Shown piece by piece: positions 1 to 11,803 of a DNA stretch of 64,000 bases. The position numbers and the translations under genes were made by a program. Within the stretch, counting starts at the first letter, position 1, and the number at the start of each line of letters is the position of its first letter. The DNA is from Skeletonema tropicum. Taxonomy: Eukaryota; Bacillariophyta; Thalassiosirophyceae; Thalassiosirales; Thalassiosiraceae. The DNA is taken from NCBI GenBank assembly GCA_037178625.1, contig JAWZXG010000032.1:62001-126000 (forward strand), written 5' to 3'. Below the pieces are notes generated by a model, which was not told where the DNA came from, did no database searches, and saw only the letters and a program-made list of their open reading frames with translations.

Positions 1-803
1 CTGTCCTTTTCTTTCCCCCCGGTCTTCACACTACGTCTTCCGCTACTCTTTCGGCCCCATGTATAGTTTCCGACTGATTCGACCCACACTGGAACATGGT
101 CTGTGTTAAAGTAGTATTCATCCGTCACACCAGTAATCAGAACTCTGCCATCTGGTTGTTGTGACGCTCCTTGTCTGTGCCGGACTCGTCCTCTCATGTC
201 TACCATTTGCTCTTCCCAGTTTTTGGGGAGCTTCTGTCCAACGCTTGCAATCTTACGTATGGAAAGGTCAAAACGCTTCTTAAAGCCATAATAGAACCAC
301 TTCTTCAATTTCTGGATGTCTCCATCACAGAAGCCGGGTTCCAATTCCAATGCTTTGCGGAAAATCATCGTACGGGTGATGCGTTTTTCCTCCTCTTCCT
401 TCGTAATCCATTCACCCAACTTCACCTCCAATTCGGAAGCAGAATTTAAAGGTTTCCTCCCGCGAGCATTGGGGTTGATGGAATTTTTCTTCATAGCTTT
501 CAACTTCTCTTTTCCAGTAAGACCGAGAAGTTTGTTGAGATCCCCTTTGTCGAACTTGTTTTTGAGTCTACGCACCTGCTTCGCGATGGACTCATAGGTC
601 GAATCTTGCGACTTTCGATTCTCATCGAAGTATCTTCCATTCCTGAAAGCTAACTTTCGTATTTCTAATGCAATTTCAGGACAGGAGTAGCCACTTTGGA
701 ATGCCTCGCAGATGAGGACACGAACTTTATTGTTCTGCTGTCCTCCCTTCGTGGTGTTCCATTTCTTGGCGATTCTTTGTCGAGGTACGATAGGTACTGG
801 CAT
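1..803 (-). CDS. pogo-like (Tc1/mariner superfamily) transposase, N-terminal part, cut by window edge
   Basis: Reading the minus strand from an ATG at 803 gives 267 codons without a stop, continuing past position 1. The order fits a pogo/jerky-type transposase: a basic N-terminal DNA-binding region (about residues 20-75, with a segment like a psq-type helix-turn-helix), then a CENP-B-like segment beginning GRKPLNSASELE and running through WITKEEEEKRIT and a KKWFYYGFKKR stretch (about 110-175), then the start of the DDE catalytic domain. In that domain FNTDHVPVW (near residue 230) matches the block holding the first catalytic Asp in DDE_1 transposases, followed by a basic GRKSSGRRSVKTGG stretch. 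The rest of the catalytic core lies outside the window. The frame is open, so the element may be fairly young; ends and inverted repeats cannot be judged. The alternative, a domesticated CENP-B/jerky-like gene, cannot be excluded. Confidence 0.72.
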   Translation of the reverse strand, partial: MPVPIVPRQRIAKKWNTTKGGQQNNKVRVLICEAFQSGYSCPEIALEIRKLAFRNGRYFDENRKSQDSTYESIAKQVRRLKNKFDKGDLNKLLGLTGKEKLKAMKKNSINPNARGRKPLNSASELEVKLGEWITKEEEEKRITRTMIFRKALELEPGFCDGDIQKLKKWFYYGFKKRFDLSIRKIASVGQKLPKNWEEQMVDMRGRVRHRQGASQQPDGRVLITGVTDEYYFNTDHVPVWVESVGNYTWGRKSSGRRSVKTGGKEKD

Positions 804-1299
804 AATAGTATTTATGTATCGATCTCTTTACGTAGATATTCAGAAGAAGTGCGTAGGAAAGATCCACGTCGACAGCATCATCTCCATATCCATTAACAAC
901 CATGAAGAAGTCCAGTAGTAGTAACACTCACAATTATTAATATTGTCAATCGATCATAGACTCCCTCTAGAACTGAATTCAGCTAACCAGGTCATTGATA
1001 ATTATCAGCACCGAAACACATCGTTACTATGCGATCACTGTTAGAAAGAAATGTATCATCCAAAAGCTACGATGTCAATAAAGAATAATTATCTCGTCTT
1101 CAATAGCAACACCTACGACAAGCAATAACTCAACATTATCTACATGCAGCTGTCTACACAGCATCTCGAGGTCCAGATAGAAATTGTGTCCTTCTCCGCT
1201 CAGCGGCCCTCCAAGTAATGGTAATAGTCAAGGCTCTTTCGCCTCGCACAAAACGTCAATACTACAATTTATTATATTCAAAACCCAGTCAGCTCTGGG

Positions 1300-1530
1300 C
1301 GGATACCCAGCGTTGGATCCGCCATACAGCGGAGCCCTGGTACGGATGGCCGTCGAAGATGGATCCGTTAGGTTGTAGTAGCTGTTTTGCAGTGAAGTTC
1401 TATCCAACCATTTCCGCTGCATATCAGCCATGTTGAGGGTCCCAGCGTCGGATCCTCGTTTTCAGCCCAAGAGTGGCAGTCGCGGAGAGCCCAGCGTCGG
1501 CTCCTTTGTCCCAGCGTCGGATCCGCTTGG
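1300..1530. repeat. short dispersed direct repeats with GGATCC core
   Basis: The phrase CCAGCGTCGGATCC, or a one- or two-base variant, occurs around 1309, 1442, 1491 and 1511. Spacing is irregular, so this is not a clean tandem array. No function is visible. Confidence 0.5.
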
Positions 1531-1929
1531 TTGTGCTGTATATCAGCACAACCACTTACTCAATAGATGAATTATATCCACCTTGGCATACCCAAGAGAG
1601 ACTGCTAACACTAACAATGCTAACACTAACACTAACCCAGCAAATTGGAATCTCACTAGCAACACTACAGTTTATGACCCAGAAGGTCTTTTCATGAGCA
1701 TCACTAACAATATTGTTATGACCCAAAGGTCTTTATTCCTTTTCAAACGATTATCTACAGGCGATCCATGCGTCGCACTACCACAAGAATTAGAGTTGAA
1801 TATTGCACAAGATGTGCACATTGCGAAGCCAAGTGAAATGGCTCACGGAGAGAATCCAGCGGACAATTCCGACTACCATCATTATTATTTGCAAGATTAA
1901 TTTATGGAAAGTTTTTGAAAGTGACATGA

Positions 1930-2400
1930 GTTATCTTTAATTATCCGAGAGCGGAGAGGAGGCAGGATGAACTGTCCTTTAATCCAGTTCAATTTCATAC
2001 AAGAGCGGACATTGCGTAGACTTACGCTCCTACTTGACAAGATGAATTTTGCTAGTACAGTCGCGGATCAAGAGTATCTTATTGAAGCGGATCAAGAGTA
2101 TCTTATTGAAATTGCAGAGTCGAAAGAAGTTCTCATCCAATCCATTACTGGGGCAGTATTTTTATCAATCTTCAACACCGATCAATATAATCGAAGGCCC
2201 AGACTCACTGCTGGTGCCAATGAAAGATCCATCCCACTTGCAATGGTTATTGTACAAGTTCTCCTATTCAAGGCAAGGGTTCTGCTCGTTACGCGCTACA
2301 AGACGCTGGTTCTAATATCAGCCATCATTCCCGAAGATACCAAGACTGATCAAGTGCAAAAACGCAAGAAGCATGTCAGCCAGCAGCTGATCTACTAGTC
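1930..2400 (+). repeat. copy A of a diverged duplication (pairs with 2955-3290)
   Basis: A block reading AATTATCCGAGA, a purine-rich stretch, then GGCAGGATGAACTGTCCT recurs about 1 kb downstream. A second shared block (CAGCCATTATCCTCATCC-like, then AAGGCTGATC-like) lies near 2316-2350 and 3220-3258. The spacing differs, so the copies have diverged and suffered indels. They may be remnants of one mobile element. Confidence 0.4.
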
Positions 2401-2954
2401 TCCATTGGAAAATTGAACAATAAATGATCCCGTCTCTCTGAGTTTGATAGAATGTGTATGTGCAGTATTTGAAATACAGCAGCTCCAAGCCTTTTCAGCC
2501 GATTGTCGCTTCGACCTCCTTCTACTTATAGGAATGGATTTCGTTACCACGACAGTTACAATTGGGGTTCTCATGCCAATATCGCACGCAACCTGAAGAC
2601 AACGGTATAGTCCAGCGAATGCATCTGTAATGAGAAATTCTTTGCGTGCACTTTTGAAAGCAATCTTTGTCAAAACCAGTGAAAACTCACAGTTTATGTA
2701 TTTTCAAGCTTTACACTCAGTTCAGTACAACGTGCCGCTTCAGGTGAAATTCTTATACGCAACTTCAATATCAATGTGGCACTCAATGTTCAAACGATGA
2801 CAACTTCATGTCCTCAAGGATGCTATTACAGCAATTGCGAAACGCTCGAGGTATCAAGAAATTTTACACCGTCTTCAAGCAACGTCCTATTGTCACAACA
2901 GTCCTTTAAGCGCTGGCCAAGTTTGCTAGCAATTCTGAGTTCCCTTCCAAAAGC

Positions 2955-3290
2955 AAATACAATTATCCGAGAAATGAGAGGGGGCAGGATGAACTGTCCT
3001 CTACTCCAGTCCAATCAAGCTACAGCCACAGAGCATTTCAATTTATCGAATATCATTTCAATTTCTTATTTTGAGGCATACAGAAATCGTGTCATTTTAC
3101 GGAATATCCATTTTACATACAACAGCCCGAAAGAGGTGTGATCGACAAGTGAATCAGCAAGCAAAGTGAACGCAACAACTTTGGGTACTTCAAGGCCCTA
3201 ATAAACACTGGTTTTATACCAGCCATTATCCTCATCCCTACGGGTTCCAAGGCTGATCTTCACAGAAAAGACTTGTCGCCACTGTCAGAT
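2955..3290 (+). repeat. copy B of a diverged duplication (pairs with 1930-2400)
   Basis: It shares the AATTATCCGAGA and GGCAGGATGAACTGTCCT blocks with copy A in the same order and orientation. No intact reading frame is conserved between the copies. Confidence 0.4.
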
Positions 3291-3649
3291 CATCATCAAG
3301 CCAAGGCACATGAGCACTTGCAATTCAGGAGGAGGAGAGAAGCTAGCGGTGATGAATCTGATGATGAATCATCGGTCAGTAATCTATTGATTGTGCTCTG
3401 TCCTCAAATGCCCTCCATTTTGAAGACACATTGCCAACGAGAACGAGTAGGACTTCATTCACGTTGTCGTTCATTAACACGTCGATAGCATCGTCAAGAA
3501 TGTTGCTGATATGTGCGAGGTCAATTTGGCCGTCGATTTGAACAGCGTTGGAGTTTTTGGACAAACACCAGCAGCTCTGGCTCTGCTGCGTTTCTCACTC
3601 TCTCTAGCATAGAGAGGCATCCTTGGCTTGCATTAGTTATTTATTATTA

Positions 3650-3745
3650 ATGATTGCCACTTGTCACTTGCCACTTGCCACTGACTACCACTTGCTCTAA
3701 CTTGCTACCACTTGCTACCACTTTCCACTTGCCACTGGCTGCCAC
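3650..3745 (+). repeat. degenerate CCACTTG tandem tract
   Basis: Roughly ten units of CCACTTG or CTACCACTTG type follow one another with small changes. This looks like a degenerate microsatellite or minisatellite. Confidence 0.65.
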
Positions 3746-4200
3746 TTATTGGCTAATTTAGCTCTACTATGTTTCTCGTTATTTCGCCAAAGTCTCATTC
3801 AAGCGAGACTGTGTGTGTGTGCTAAATTACAGTGTGAGCCAACAAGTTGTGTGTCATTATAGGTGTCGTAACCGAAGTTTGCAGGGCTACCTACTTTTCT
3901 GCTGAGGGAAATAGTGTACGCCAAATCAAGCAAAGTACTCCAGTCCCAATTAGTGTGTACACTAACACATAAACGGCACCCTTCCACACGCATCTCTCCC
4001 TTTCACCTTCCCACCAAGGATCCAACCCGTGATCCAACAACAAAGCCCACTCTCGAGAGAGCGAGAAGGGTTTTTCGATCAAGCTACTTATTTCGTCGTC
4101 TATCAACTTTCTTTTGTTGCTGCTGAATAAATCATGGACAGAATATAATAATAAGCAAATAATACTAACGTTTGACAATTAAGTACATATTACTCTGCAA

Positions 4201-6591
4201 TTAAACGATGGAGTTCGCAATGGCATCTGCCTTGCGCTTCTTGCTATTGCTCACTTTTACTGCCTTGCTGCATGTAGCTATCCTCCAAGTTTTTTTCTCC
4301 TTAAATTGGGGGTATCTTCTGCAGACACCAGCCATTGCGCGTGTGAAGGTACTATCAAGGAAGGCAGTGTCTATTTCGTTCACAGGTTTATTAACGATTT
4401 CATCGAACACCTCAGCTTCCATCAAATCCAACATTGGCTTCCATGTATTATCATACTTCTTCTTTACCTTCGACGGCAGCCTCCCATGCTTCAACAGACG
4501 GAGCGGCCTCACTGGTGTAGCGGTTGTTGTATTTCCGTTCAAGTGTAATAGATGGGGATAGCCGACGAGCCAAGCTTTCCACGCTTTCTCCAACAAAGGA
4601 GTAGGCGTAGGAAAAGAGAATGTCTCAGGGACGTCCCAATCAGTCAAGTGTTTCTTGGTGGCAGCAGCAAAGGGGTCTTGGAACGAGTAAGACTTGTAAA
4701 GATGTGCTTCAGGCCTCTCAACTTGATCTTGGCATTCGCTGCCCCGTACTGCAACAACCTCATCCGAGGGACCACCGGAAAGTCGGCACATGCCATCAAG
4801 TCGATTCTCTATTGTTTTGAAGCGGGAATCGATGTGTTTGGTCATTTCCGTTGTTACTATTTTTGATACCTCGTCCAACCTTTCTATCACCATCCCAGGA
4901 GACACCTTGCCTGCTTCTCTTATCTTCGCATCGACTGCATTCTTCATCATGTCCGGCAAACACGACTTGAAATGTTCAAACTCCTCTCGAAATTCACGTA
5001 TCTCGACGCTGAATTCACGGAGCTGATCTTGCAACTTCACAGTCTGCGGCACACCAGTTGGTTCTTCCATGATGACAGGTGTTGGATCCGTAGTAACAAG
5101 TTCACGAAGGTTCTTGAGTAATTTCTTGTCGCTGAGGATAGGAATGTCCATGAAGGGATGATTAGGATATTTGGCAATAGTTTCCATGAGAAAGCCACCC
5201 TCGTCGCTGTGGTAGACTATACTCGCAAGGAAAAGAAGTAAAGCTCCTTCGCAGCCACAATGCCCGTAGTTGTCAAGGATAACACCGAAGCACGCCCGCA
5301 TTCCTTCTTTCACGTATGGATTGTCACTGCCAACAGTGAAGTGAGGAGGGAGAATGCCAAACTGTGGTTTATCAGGAAACAAGCCAGCAAGACATCGACC
5401 AAGATAAGTGTCACCGAGTTGAGAATATCTCCAATACACCTCCAACACTTTTCCCATACTCCATTCGCCTCTGAGCATCACAGAAGGGATAGGCGGAGGT
5501 GTCATCGTATTTGTAGTAACAGTCATGGCTGCGCCTTTCCGGGTACCGTGCGGATTAAAGTGACCTTCCCTGATTGAATGCGACCACACCACCTCCCATT
5601 TCTTCGCCAACATTTTCCGCAGGCTCTTGCAGTAGGAATTTGAACTTGACCCATCCTTTCCCTTCGCACGGAACAACTTGTCACTGCCTCTGCCATTTTT
5701 CTTCTTAAACTTGCTTTGAAAGAGGCAAAGATAAATACCCAGCGCTAAGAAGAGGGAGATGACTGGCTTCAATGGATTGGCATAGCAGTGCTTCTCCGAT
5801 ACCTTCTCTCCCTTCTGGTCTTTCTTGTTCGTATCGAGGCAAAACACCACAGAATCATTTTCCGCCTTAAAATTATAGAGGCCGATAGCATCGACATTAC
5901 ACGACCGACCCATGATGTTCCACTGAAGGATCAGAAACGCCCAGACAAAGATATTTCCCGCCTCTACTGCCCAAGTGCAAATGAGCACGAACAGTGTGAA
6001 ACACCACGGATCGGCGTCCCTTTCGTCGGTTTTGCCATTGCTCTTAGCTGCTGCTGACTGCTTCTCCAGAGAATCAAGGTAGGATTTCATTTCGCTTCTG
6101 TAAGTAGTTGTTACTGGACCGTTGCCGTCCTTTGCATATTGAGAACAGTAGAGGATTGCGTCATGCATCTTCCGTTTGTGGTCGTAGGAGTACTCCGTCT
6201 TCGTTTCTTTATTTTTGTACCGTAATTCTCCGCTCAACAACGCATGCATAACTTCAGAAGGGATGAGGTTGTACCGAAGATCATGGGTGGCGTTGTGATA
6301 ATGACGCGTCTCGTCCTTTAAATCGTCGGGGGTGAGCTCGAACACAAGCTGATCATACAAGTTGTTCTCGCCACTACTGTAGTTACCTTTAATAAATTTG
6401 ATGAATCTCATTTTTCGACGGCGATAGTCAGGGAAAGCCTTGATAACGTAAGAATCTGTTTCCTTCATTGCCGCGGCATGTTCGTCAGTTAATGTAAATG
6501 AAATTCCCCCCTGGACGGACTCGGGTAGCGTCGACGTAGCACCTGCCCCACCACCTCGCTGGGGATTCCGGTACAATGGTGGACGAGACAT
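4201..6591 (-). CDS. Crypton-like tyrosine recombinase, full-length
   Basis: This single 796-residue frame has no introns. The start is the ATG at 6591; an upstream in-frame GTG is not needed. The central region carries the tyrosine-recombinase signature: GRSCN (Arg about 229), a Lys in TNKKDQ (about 256), HGTRKGAA (His about 348, Arg about 351), Trp in RGEWSMG (about 377) and the probable nucleophile Tyr in VYWRY (about 386). Flanking phrases such as ANPLKPV, LALGIY, GDTYLGR and LPPHF match the Crypton-type recombinases I know from diatoms and oomycetes. A coiled-coil-like stretch (about 535-600) is followed by a C-terminal PTPLLEKAWKAW...PVRPLRLL region resembling the DNA-binding tail of Crypton proteins. 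The product would cut and rejoin its own element in the nucleus through a tyrosine intermediate. All putative catalytic residues are present, so the element may be active. Its ends are not defined because Cryptons lack inverted repeats. Confidence 0.82.
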   Translation of the reverse strand: MSRPPLYRNPQRGGGAGATSTLPESVQGGISFTLTDEHAAAMKETDSYVIKAFPDYRRRKMRFIKFIKGNYSSGENNLYDQLVFELTPDDLKDETRHYHNATHDLRYNLIPSEVMHALLSGELRYKNKETKTEYSYDHKRKMHDAILYCSQYAKDGNGPVTTTYRSEMKSYLDSLEKQSAAAKSNGKTDERDADPWCFTLFVLICTWAVEAGNIFVWAFLILQWNIMGRSCNVDAIGLYNFKAENDSVVFCLDTNKKDQKGEKVSEKHCYANPLKPVISLFLALGIYLCLFQSKFKKKNGRGSDKLFRAKGKDGSSSNSYCKSLRKMLAKKWEVVWSHSIREGHFNPHGTRKGAAMTVTTNTMTPPPIPSVMLRGEWSMGKVLEVYWRYSQLGDTYLGRCLAGLFPDKPQFGILPPHFTVGSDNPYVKEGMRACFGVILDNYGHCGCEGALLLFLASIVYHSDEGGFLMETIAKYPNHPFMDIPILSDKKLLKNLRELVTTDPTPVIMEEPTGVPQTVKLQDQLREFSVEIREFREEFEHFKSCLPDMMKNAVDAKIREAGKVSPGMVIERLDEVSKIVTTEMTKHIDSRFKTIENRLDGMCRLSGGPSDEVVAVRGSECQDQVERPEAHLYKSYSFQDPFAAATKKHLTDWDVPETFSFPTPTPLLEKAWKAWLVGYPHLLHLNGNTTTATPVRPLRLLKHGRLPSKVKKKYDNTWKPMLDLMEAEVFDEIVNKPVNEIDTAFLDSTFTRAMAGVCRRYPQFKEKKTWRIATCSKAVKVSNSKKRKADAIANSIV

Positions 6592-8936
6592 GTTGTGTGT
6601 TGGAAGGTTGAACACCCGTACAATTTATTAGGGGAGGAGGAGGAGGGAGTTGATGATGATGAAGACAATAATTGTCCTACTCTTCATAATAATAGAGAGA
6701 CTATTACCTTGAACAGCGGCGACATAAGTACTTCTTGTCATCGATTCTCATGGTGATGGTCTTCTTGAAGTTCAAATTATTTCAAATCGATGGGCTGGGT
6801 GCCGGTTGAGCTCTCTCTCTAACAGTTAGTAGAGCTCGAGCGGGGGGGAGAGAGATTTTCTTTCGGGGGGAAAAGAATTGCGAGCGCAGCGAGCCAAATG
6901 CGAGCAAAGCGAGCATTGCAGATCTAGAATTAAGCCAAACGCTACGAAATATTATTACAATCATCTCATGTATTGTTTGAGTCTCTCTTGGCGACAATGA
7001 GAGAGTCTTATGTACCTTAATTGTGTTTGTGCAACTTGGCCTGATTGTCGGGACAGAAGCTTGTTGCGAAGATTATCTGCTCATTGATTTTGTATCCGTA
7101 ATTTGTTGCACATTGTATCCTTTCTTTTCTTTCATTCAATTTCTGTTTCTTTTCAGAGCTTTTCTCTCCAGAGCATGCTTACGACCTCATCAGTAGCCTT
7201 CACTTTCTTTTTGCCCTCTTTTGGTAAGACGCTCACACAGTGCCAGTCTTGCTCGGTTCAAACACACTTGCTGTCTCAACAGGGATGGTCAGCTCGAAAT
7301 AGATGCTCATATTGCAGCATAAGTTCGGCACTCTGACCTCTGTTCAATAAAATAATATATCACTAGGTATTGCGCTTTGCTCCATCCTTGGCAATTGTTT
7401 CTCTTTTTTTGCAACTTGCTTGGTTGTTGATCAGCTTAAACATAATGGTCGTACCAACAGATTCAATCTCTCTTTATTACATCTGTATCCACATGAATTC
7501 GATTTATTTCCTGTCCTGACGAGAGACATCTCTTATTGTATTTGGTATCGTAGGCAACTACCTGCACTGCACACATAATTGTTACGTATTTATTGCAAAA
7601 ATGAAAATGCCGTCTCTGCCATCGGTATTCATTATCCCATGCACTTCCTCGTTGATTGTTGCCTTGCTTTACGACTATTGTCATCACCTCACGAGTGTAG
7701 CCGCATTCGGTGCAAATCACTCAACGTAATATTGTAGAACTAAACGATGAGAATTGCCCTTACTACTTCGTGTTCTAACGACGTCCTCAAAAACAGTCTT
7801 TCATGCACAAGCTTTCAGAACCTCGAAGATTGAATGCGTCTTCGGGTAGCTCCGGCTTTGCCTTGCCGAGGTGCAGGCATGTAACCTGCATGTAACGTTG
7901 TGACGATGTAACGTTGTGGAATGCGTTCATTGCAAAAGATCCTCTCGTGTGGGCGTACAAATATGCTTTTTCATGGGTTGACATGTCTGAAGGAGCCCAA
8001 AAGCTGGCGAATGAGATGTGTCACCCGCATATTTCAATTCTTTTTGGTCTGAGCGTCTTTAGAGTTGCCGGCCCCGGCCGTATGATTGAGTTGACATGGT
8101 ATGTATCCAATTTTTGAGGGGGAGGCTTCTTTTTTGACATCTATCGGCAGCAAAAGAGGCTAAATCTCCACGTGGATCTTGCTGAGATAAGCGGACAGAC
8201 ATGTGGATCAGGGAAAGATTTGTGGATCAGGGAAAGATAATCCAGGTCAAGGTTGCCCGAGCTCTTACGTATTCCGAAAAACAGTAGGTGAATGAAAATG
8301 GGTACTTACTACTTGGGTAGATAGAAGTACCATAAGAATTAGGTACCAACACCTCTCTGGATGGTCCCAGTGGGGCTCAAGCACTTCGGTCATTGGGATT
8401 CTCAAATTTGTTCTTATCCCATCAACTTTCGATTTCGATCTCGATCTCGATCTCGTAACAAACTACTTAATGTCATTCACATTCATCTAGAGTGCAGCTA
8501 CCCCTCATTATTGCAATAATTACAGAACACTGCCACTTGGTTTGACGATCCTCTCAGGCAAAGCTTGGGACAAGATCGTTTTGAGATGGGGGTTCTCTTG
8601 GGAGTCAATCAGGTTTTCCGCTCCGCAATTTGGGGGATACAGATGAGTGAATGCATTTTCTATTAGTAACTACGTATCAAAGATAACAATAATAATATAT
8701 TTACTATTCGTTCTACCTTTTGTGTCGACTCTGTGATTAGGGTGGCTGTGAAGTCGTCAAAGAAGTTCATTGCCATGTGTTTACACACATAGTAAGGCCG
8801 CAACGAGGCGACTGAAGCTAATCCTCACTTCGGCAGAATGCCGGGATCTGATTAAGAGTGTAACCATCAACACTACTAATAGAACTAACAAATGTAGCAG
8901 AACCACGTTTGCTGCGCTACTAGTACACCGTTTCAA
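6592..8936. other. intergenic stretch, no supported gene
   Basis: Only short frames without recognisable domains are present. Minor repeats are GCGAGC-rich copies (6881-6915), a tandem 18-bp TGTGGATCAGGGAAAGAT pair (8201-8237) and a TCGATC microsatellite (8431-8457). The region probably holds the 5' flank of the recombinase and decayed repeat DNA. Confidence 0.45.
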
Positions 8937-9682
8937 TCAGGTTTCCTCAGCCTCTTGTTGCTTCCTTGATTCGCAATGGTGGAGGAAGGATGTGGGATGT
9001 GGTCGACTTCTAGAAAAGGTGGAAGCTCCCAACAGAGAGCGCCTCTCACGTTCCGACTGTCTAAATGGAGTTCTAGTTCTAGTCTGTCGTAGTTGGGTTT
9101 CCACCTCATCGAGGCTGAGCTTCTGGCGAGTAGAGACACAACGATTCTTGGATCGAACAAGTCGTGACTCCCTGCCTGCGTGCGTTCTTTGACCAGCACG
9201 AATAGCAGCCTTCGCAACATAAACATAATTCTCCTGTTCCTCAACTGGACGTTTGCGCAGAGTATTTATATCGATGTCAAGAAGATATCTGGAATCATCG
9301 GGAAGTTCATCCTCTGGCGTCAAAAGTATCAGTTTGATTTCATTGAGAAGATGTTTTGAACGCTGTGTAGCCAGAACTCCATTTCGTTGTGATGAAGACT
9401 GACATTGCGATAAATCCATTGTGAATGAGTAGTATGTAGGATGCGATGGATAAGTTGTTTGACCCATGCCTCACCGCTAATTCTACTTGGAGTGGTGACT
9501 AAGTAAGACTTCTGCATAGGTAGAATGAGTCTAGCGACCTTCATCAAATCTGGAGACATTGTGCCAAGAGAGCAAAATTCCATTGTACCCCGTAACCGCA
9601 AGAGAAGATATTTCGGTAGAAAATAAACAAGTTCAGGATGGCCATATGCCTTGATCATCCACGTCTCGAGTTCCTCATAAAA
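8937..9682 (-). pseudogene. C-terminal relic of a repeat-encoded (probably retroelement) protein, frameshifted
   Basis: The minus strand reads in one frame from the array junction at 9682 (KVRAFYEELETW, then AYGHPELVYFLP) to THSQWIYRNVSLHHNE near 9385. It then continues in another frame with NGVLATQRSKHLLNEI, DELPDDSRYLLDIDINTL and ENYVYVAKAAIRAG down to a stop at 8937. Joining the two frames gives a plausible single protein, so one frameshift lies at about 9378-9395. The motif order (QW..RN...H, then LP...R.LL.ID...L, then an AA.RAG segment) resembles the C-terminal module of large repeat-encoded proteins, often next to reverse transcriptases, in diatoms. That comparison is from memory and untested. 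The 5' part is missing, replaced by the tandem array. Confidence 0.5.
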
Positions 9683-11803
9683 CGCACGTACCTTCTGGAT
9701 GGATGAGGCTGATCGTCATGAGTGTCTTCAGCGCAGCGTTTAGAGCCCACCCCGTGCCAACTATCATAGATGTTAGCCCGCCGCATTGCATTAAGGTGGT
9801 CGCTTTTTGGGATCAGATCGAGCTGTGATTATTATTATTAGTAGATCTTCGCAAGCGTCAACGGCGAGGGCCTCTTGACTCTTGGCCGAGCAGTGATTAT
9901 TGATATCGCTGCACTCTACACACGTAACAATTGTCATGGACGGTGCTGCTGATCGTCTAGGAGTGTGTTTTGTGAGGGCGACCGCAGGGACGCCGAACTA
10001 CTGTGATCAATTATTGTATTAATTGATAGCATGTCAAACGAGGATTCGAAGGGTTGTCTCATTGTCATTGCTATCTATCTACGGAGGCCGAGCTGTGTTT
10101 ATATTGGATGGATTTGGATTGTCGATCTGGGGCCCAGTATTCAGTATTCAGTATTCAGATTGTAGACCCCTCTCGAGTTGAGTCGATTGACAAAAGATCA
10201 ATATTTGGCCTTGCAACTGCAACTAATCGATAGAGCGCAACGAGAGCTTGCGAATACTGGTCGAATCGTATCAATCCGATGGAATAGAGAGGACAAGAGT
10301 TATGGATGGATTACTGTTACTATTACTGATACTGAATGGTCGGTGAGCAAAGAGGGGGGATAGTGTTTACGTTTACGTTTACTTTGGTTACTTAGTTATA
10401 TTCATATTACATTATTACTTGAATGTCCATGTCCATCTACCATCATCTATCTTCTCTCCTACCATACCTCTCAATCTCAATATAATCCACCCACGTGTTG
10501 AGCATAGCATCCGACAAACAGCCCACCAAATGATGATCGGAATCCATCATGGAGGATTCACCTTCGAAAGCCGTCATTAAGCTTAGCTTTCCTCCTCCTC
10601 CGTTGCTGTTGCCGCCACTACTTCCTCTTCCTCCAATCCCCCGTCTCATTGTTGATGAATGCCTCTTGCGTTGATTCCGAAGTACAGATGCAGCATGACG
10701 AGCTGACATCCTCCGACTGCCGGATTGAGTTCGAGGTGGGTGCGTCTCCTCTCCGCTGACGGATTGTTTGTGGAGGGCGTAGAGTATAGTTCGAGACGGT
10801 CGCGGTTGGGTCATCATAATTCAGTTCTTCGTCAATATCTTGGCTTCTCCCCATCCAATGAAGACGATGAGTGTCGTTTTGGAAAGCTCTTATCAAGCTC
10901 TATCGATCGTTGGTATCAACATGGCCAAATATCGATCTGTTGCCAATCGATCCGGTTAAAAACGGGGTTACAGTTAGAGCTCGGCCAGATCCGGCTTGAC
11001 ATTGAGAATTCCACCAATAGAGTCCAAATTCAAATAATAATCCAATTTGACAAATTGACCACCGCTGGAATCGTCTCCTCAAGCTGCTTCGATTCGTACG
11101 GTGCAACATCAGTAATATAAACGGTGCTCGGGCAGGGGCCCTCGCCCGATGCAGTTTCAGTTTCAGTTGTAGAGATCAGCCTCAGACAGAAGCATCGATC
11201 AGGTAAGATCCATGAACTTCAGATCTTCCCCGACCAGAACGCAAGCATCGATCAAATAAGATCAATGAAGATCTCTGTAATCACTGGGGACGGCGCAACA
11301 GCAACATCTGTGGGTAAAGTTGGATTCGACACTCGACACTGCTGTGGGAGGTGCACCGTCCAGCGGCCAGCAGGAGAGGCGTCATCGGCTACGCTCGGCA
11401 ATAATAATATCCACCTCCCATCAGCAACAGTGTGATGATCGTTGTTGTTCTACTGGCTCCCCTCCCTCCGGTCTGAAGTAGTATCATCATCTGTACAACT
11501 ACAACTTAGTAATGGCAGCGCAGCATCAGAATTTGAAGTGGTAAGTTGTGTCTGCTTTGGATCTTTGGATTTGATTGAGTTGTGAGTTGTGACACTGACA
11601 GCTTCTCACTTTTTGACCCACACCGAGCGAACGGAACCTCAACGAAGCACGAAGCGAAGCACGATGGCAATAAGATAGAAGTAGTAGCACCTACTGCTCC
11701 TAACAATCATTACTATACACCGTGCCAATACGGTGCTGATCGTTGACGATGAATGAAAAGAGATGTACTGCTCAGCGTTCTTAGGCGAGCTGCGTCTATT
11801 AAC
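9682..11803. repeat. array unit 1 (2,122 bp, edge variant)
   Basis: This is the left-edge unit. It differs by three extra short blocks: GACTCTT near 9876, a third CAGTATT near 10145 and an extra ACGTTT near 10370, plus a T-to-G change near 10034. Edge units of tandem arrays usually escape homogenisation. Confidence 0.95.

Larger units (their letters stand above)
804..4200. other. gene-poor stretch with short diverged repeats
   Basis: No gene is supported. Open frames here are short and do not resemble known domains. Three repeat signals are described separately: GGATCC-centred short repeats (1300-1530), a diverged duplication (1930-2400 against 2955-3290), and a CCACTTG-rich tract (3650-3745). 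A plus frame at 1967-2398 (143 codons) contains a tandem 8-residue duplication (DQEYLIEA/DQEYLIEI) but has no recognisable family. Confidence 0.4.

Noticed and set aside
7463..7720. Minus frame with CxxC near its start as a zinc-ribbon protein
   Set aside because: There is only one clear CxxC pair, no second ligand pair with proper spacing, and no family resemblance.
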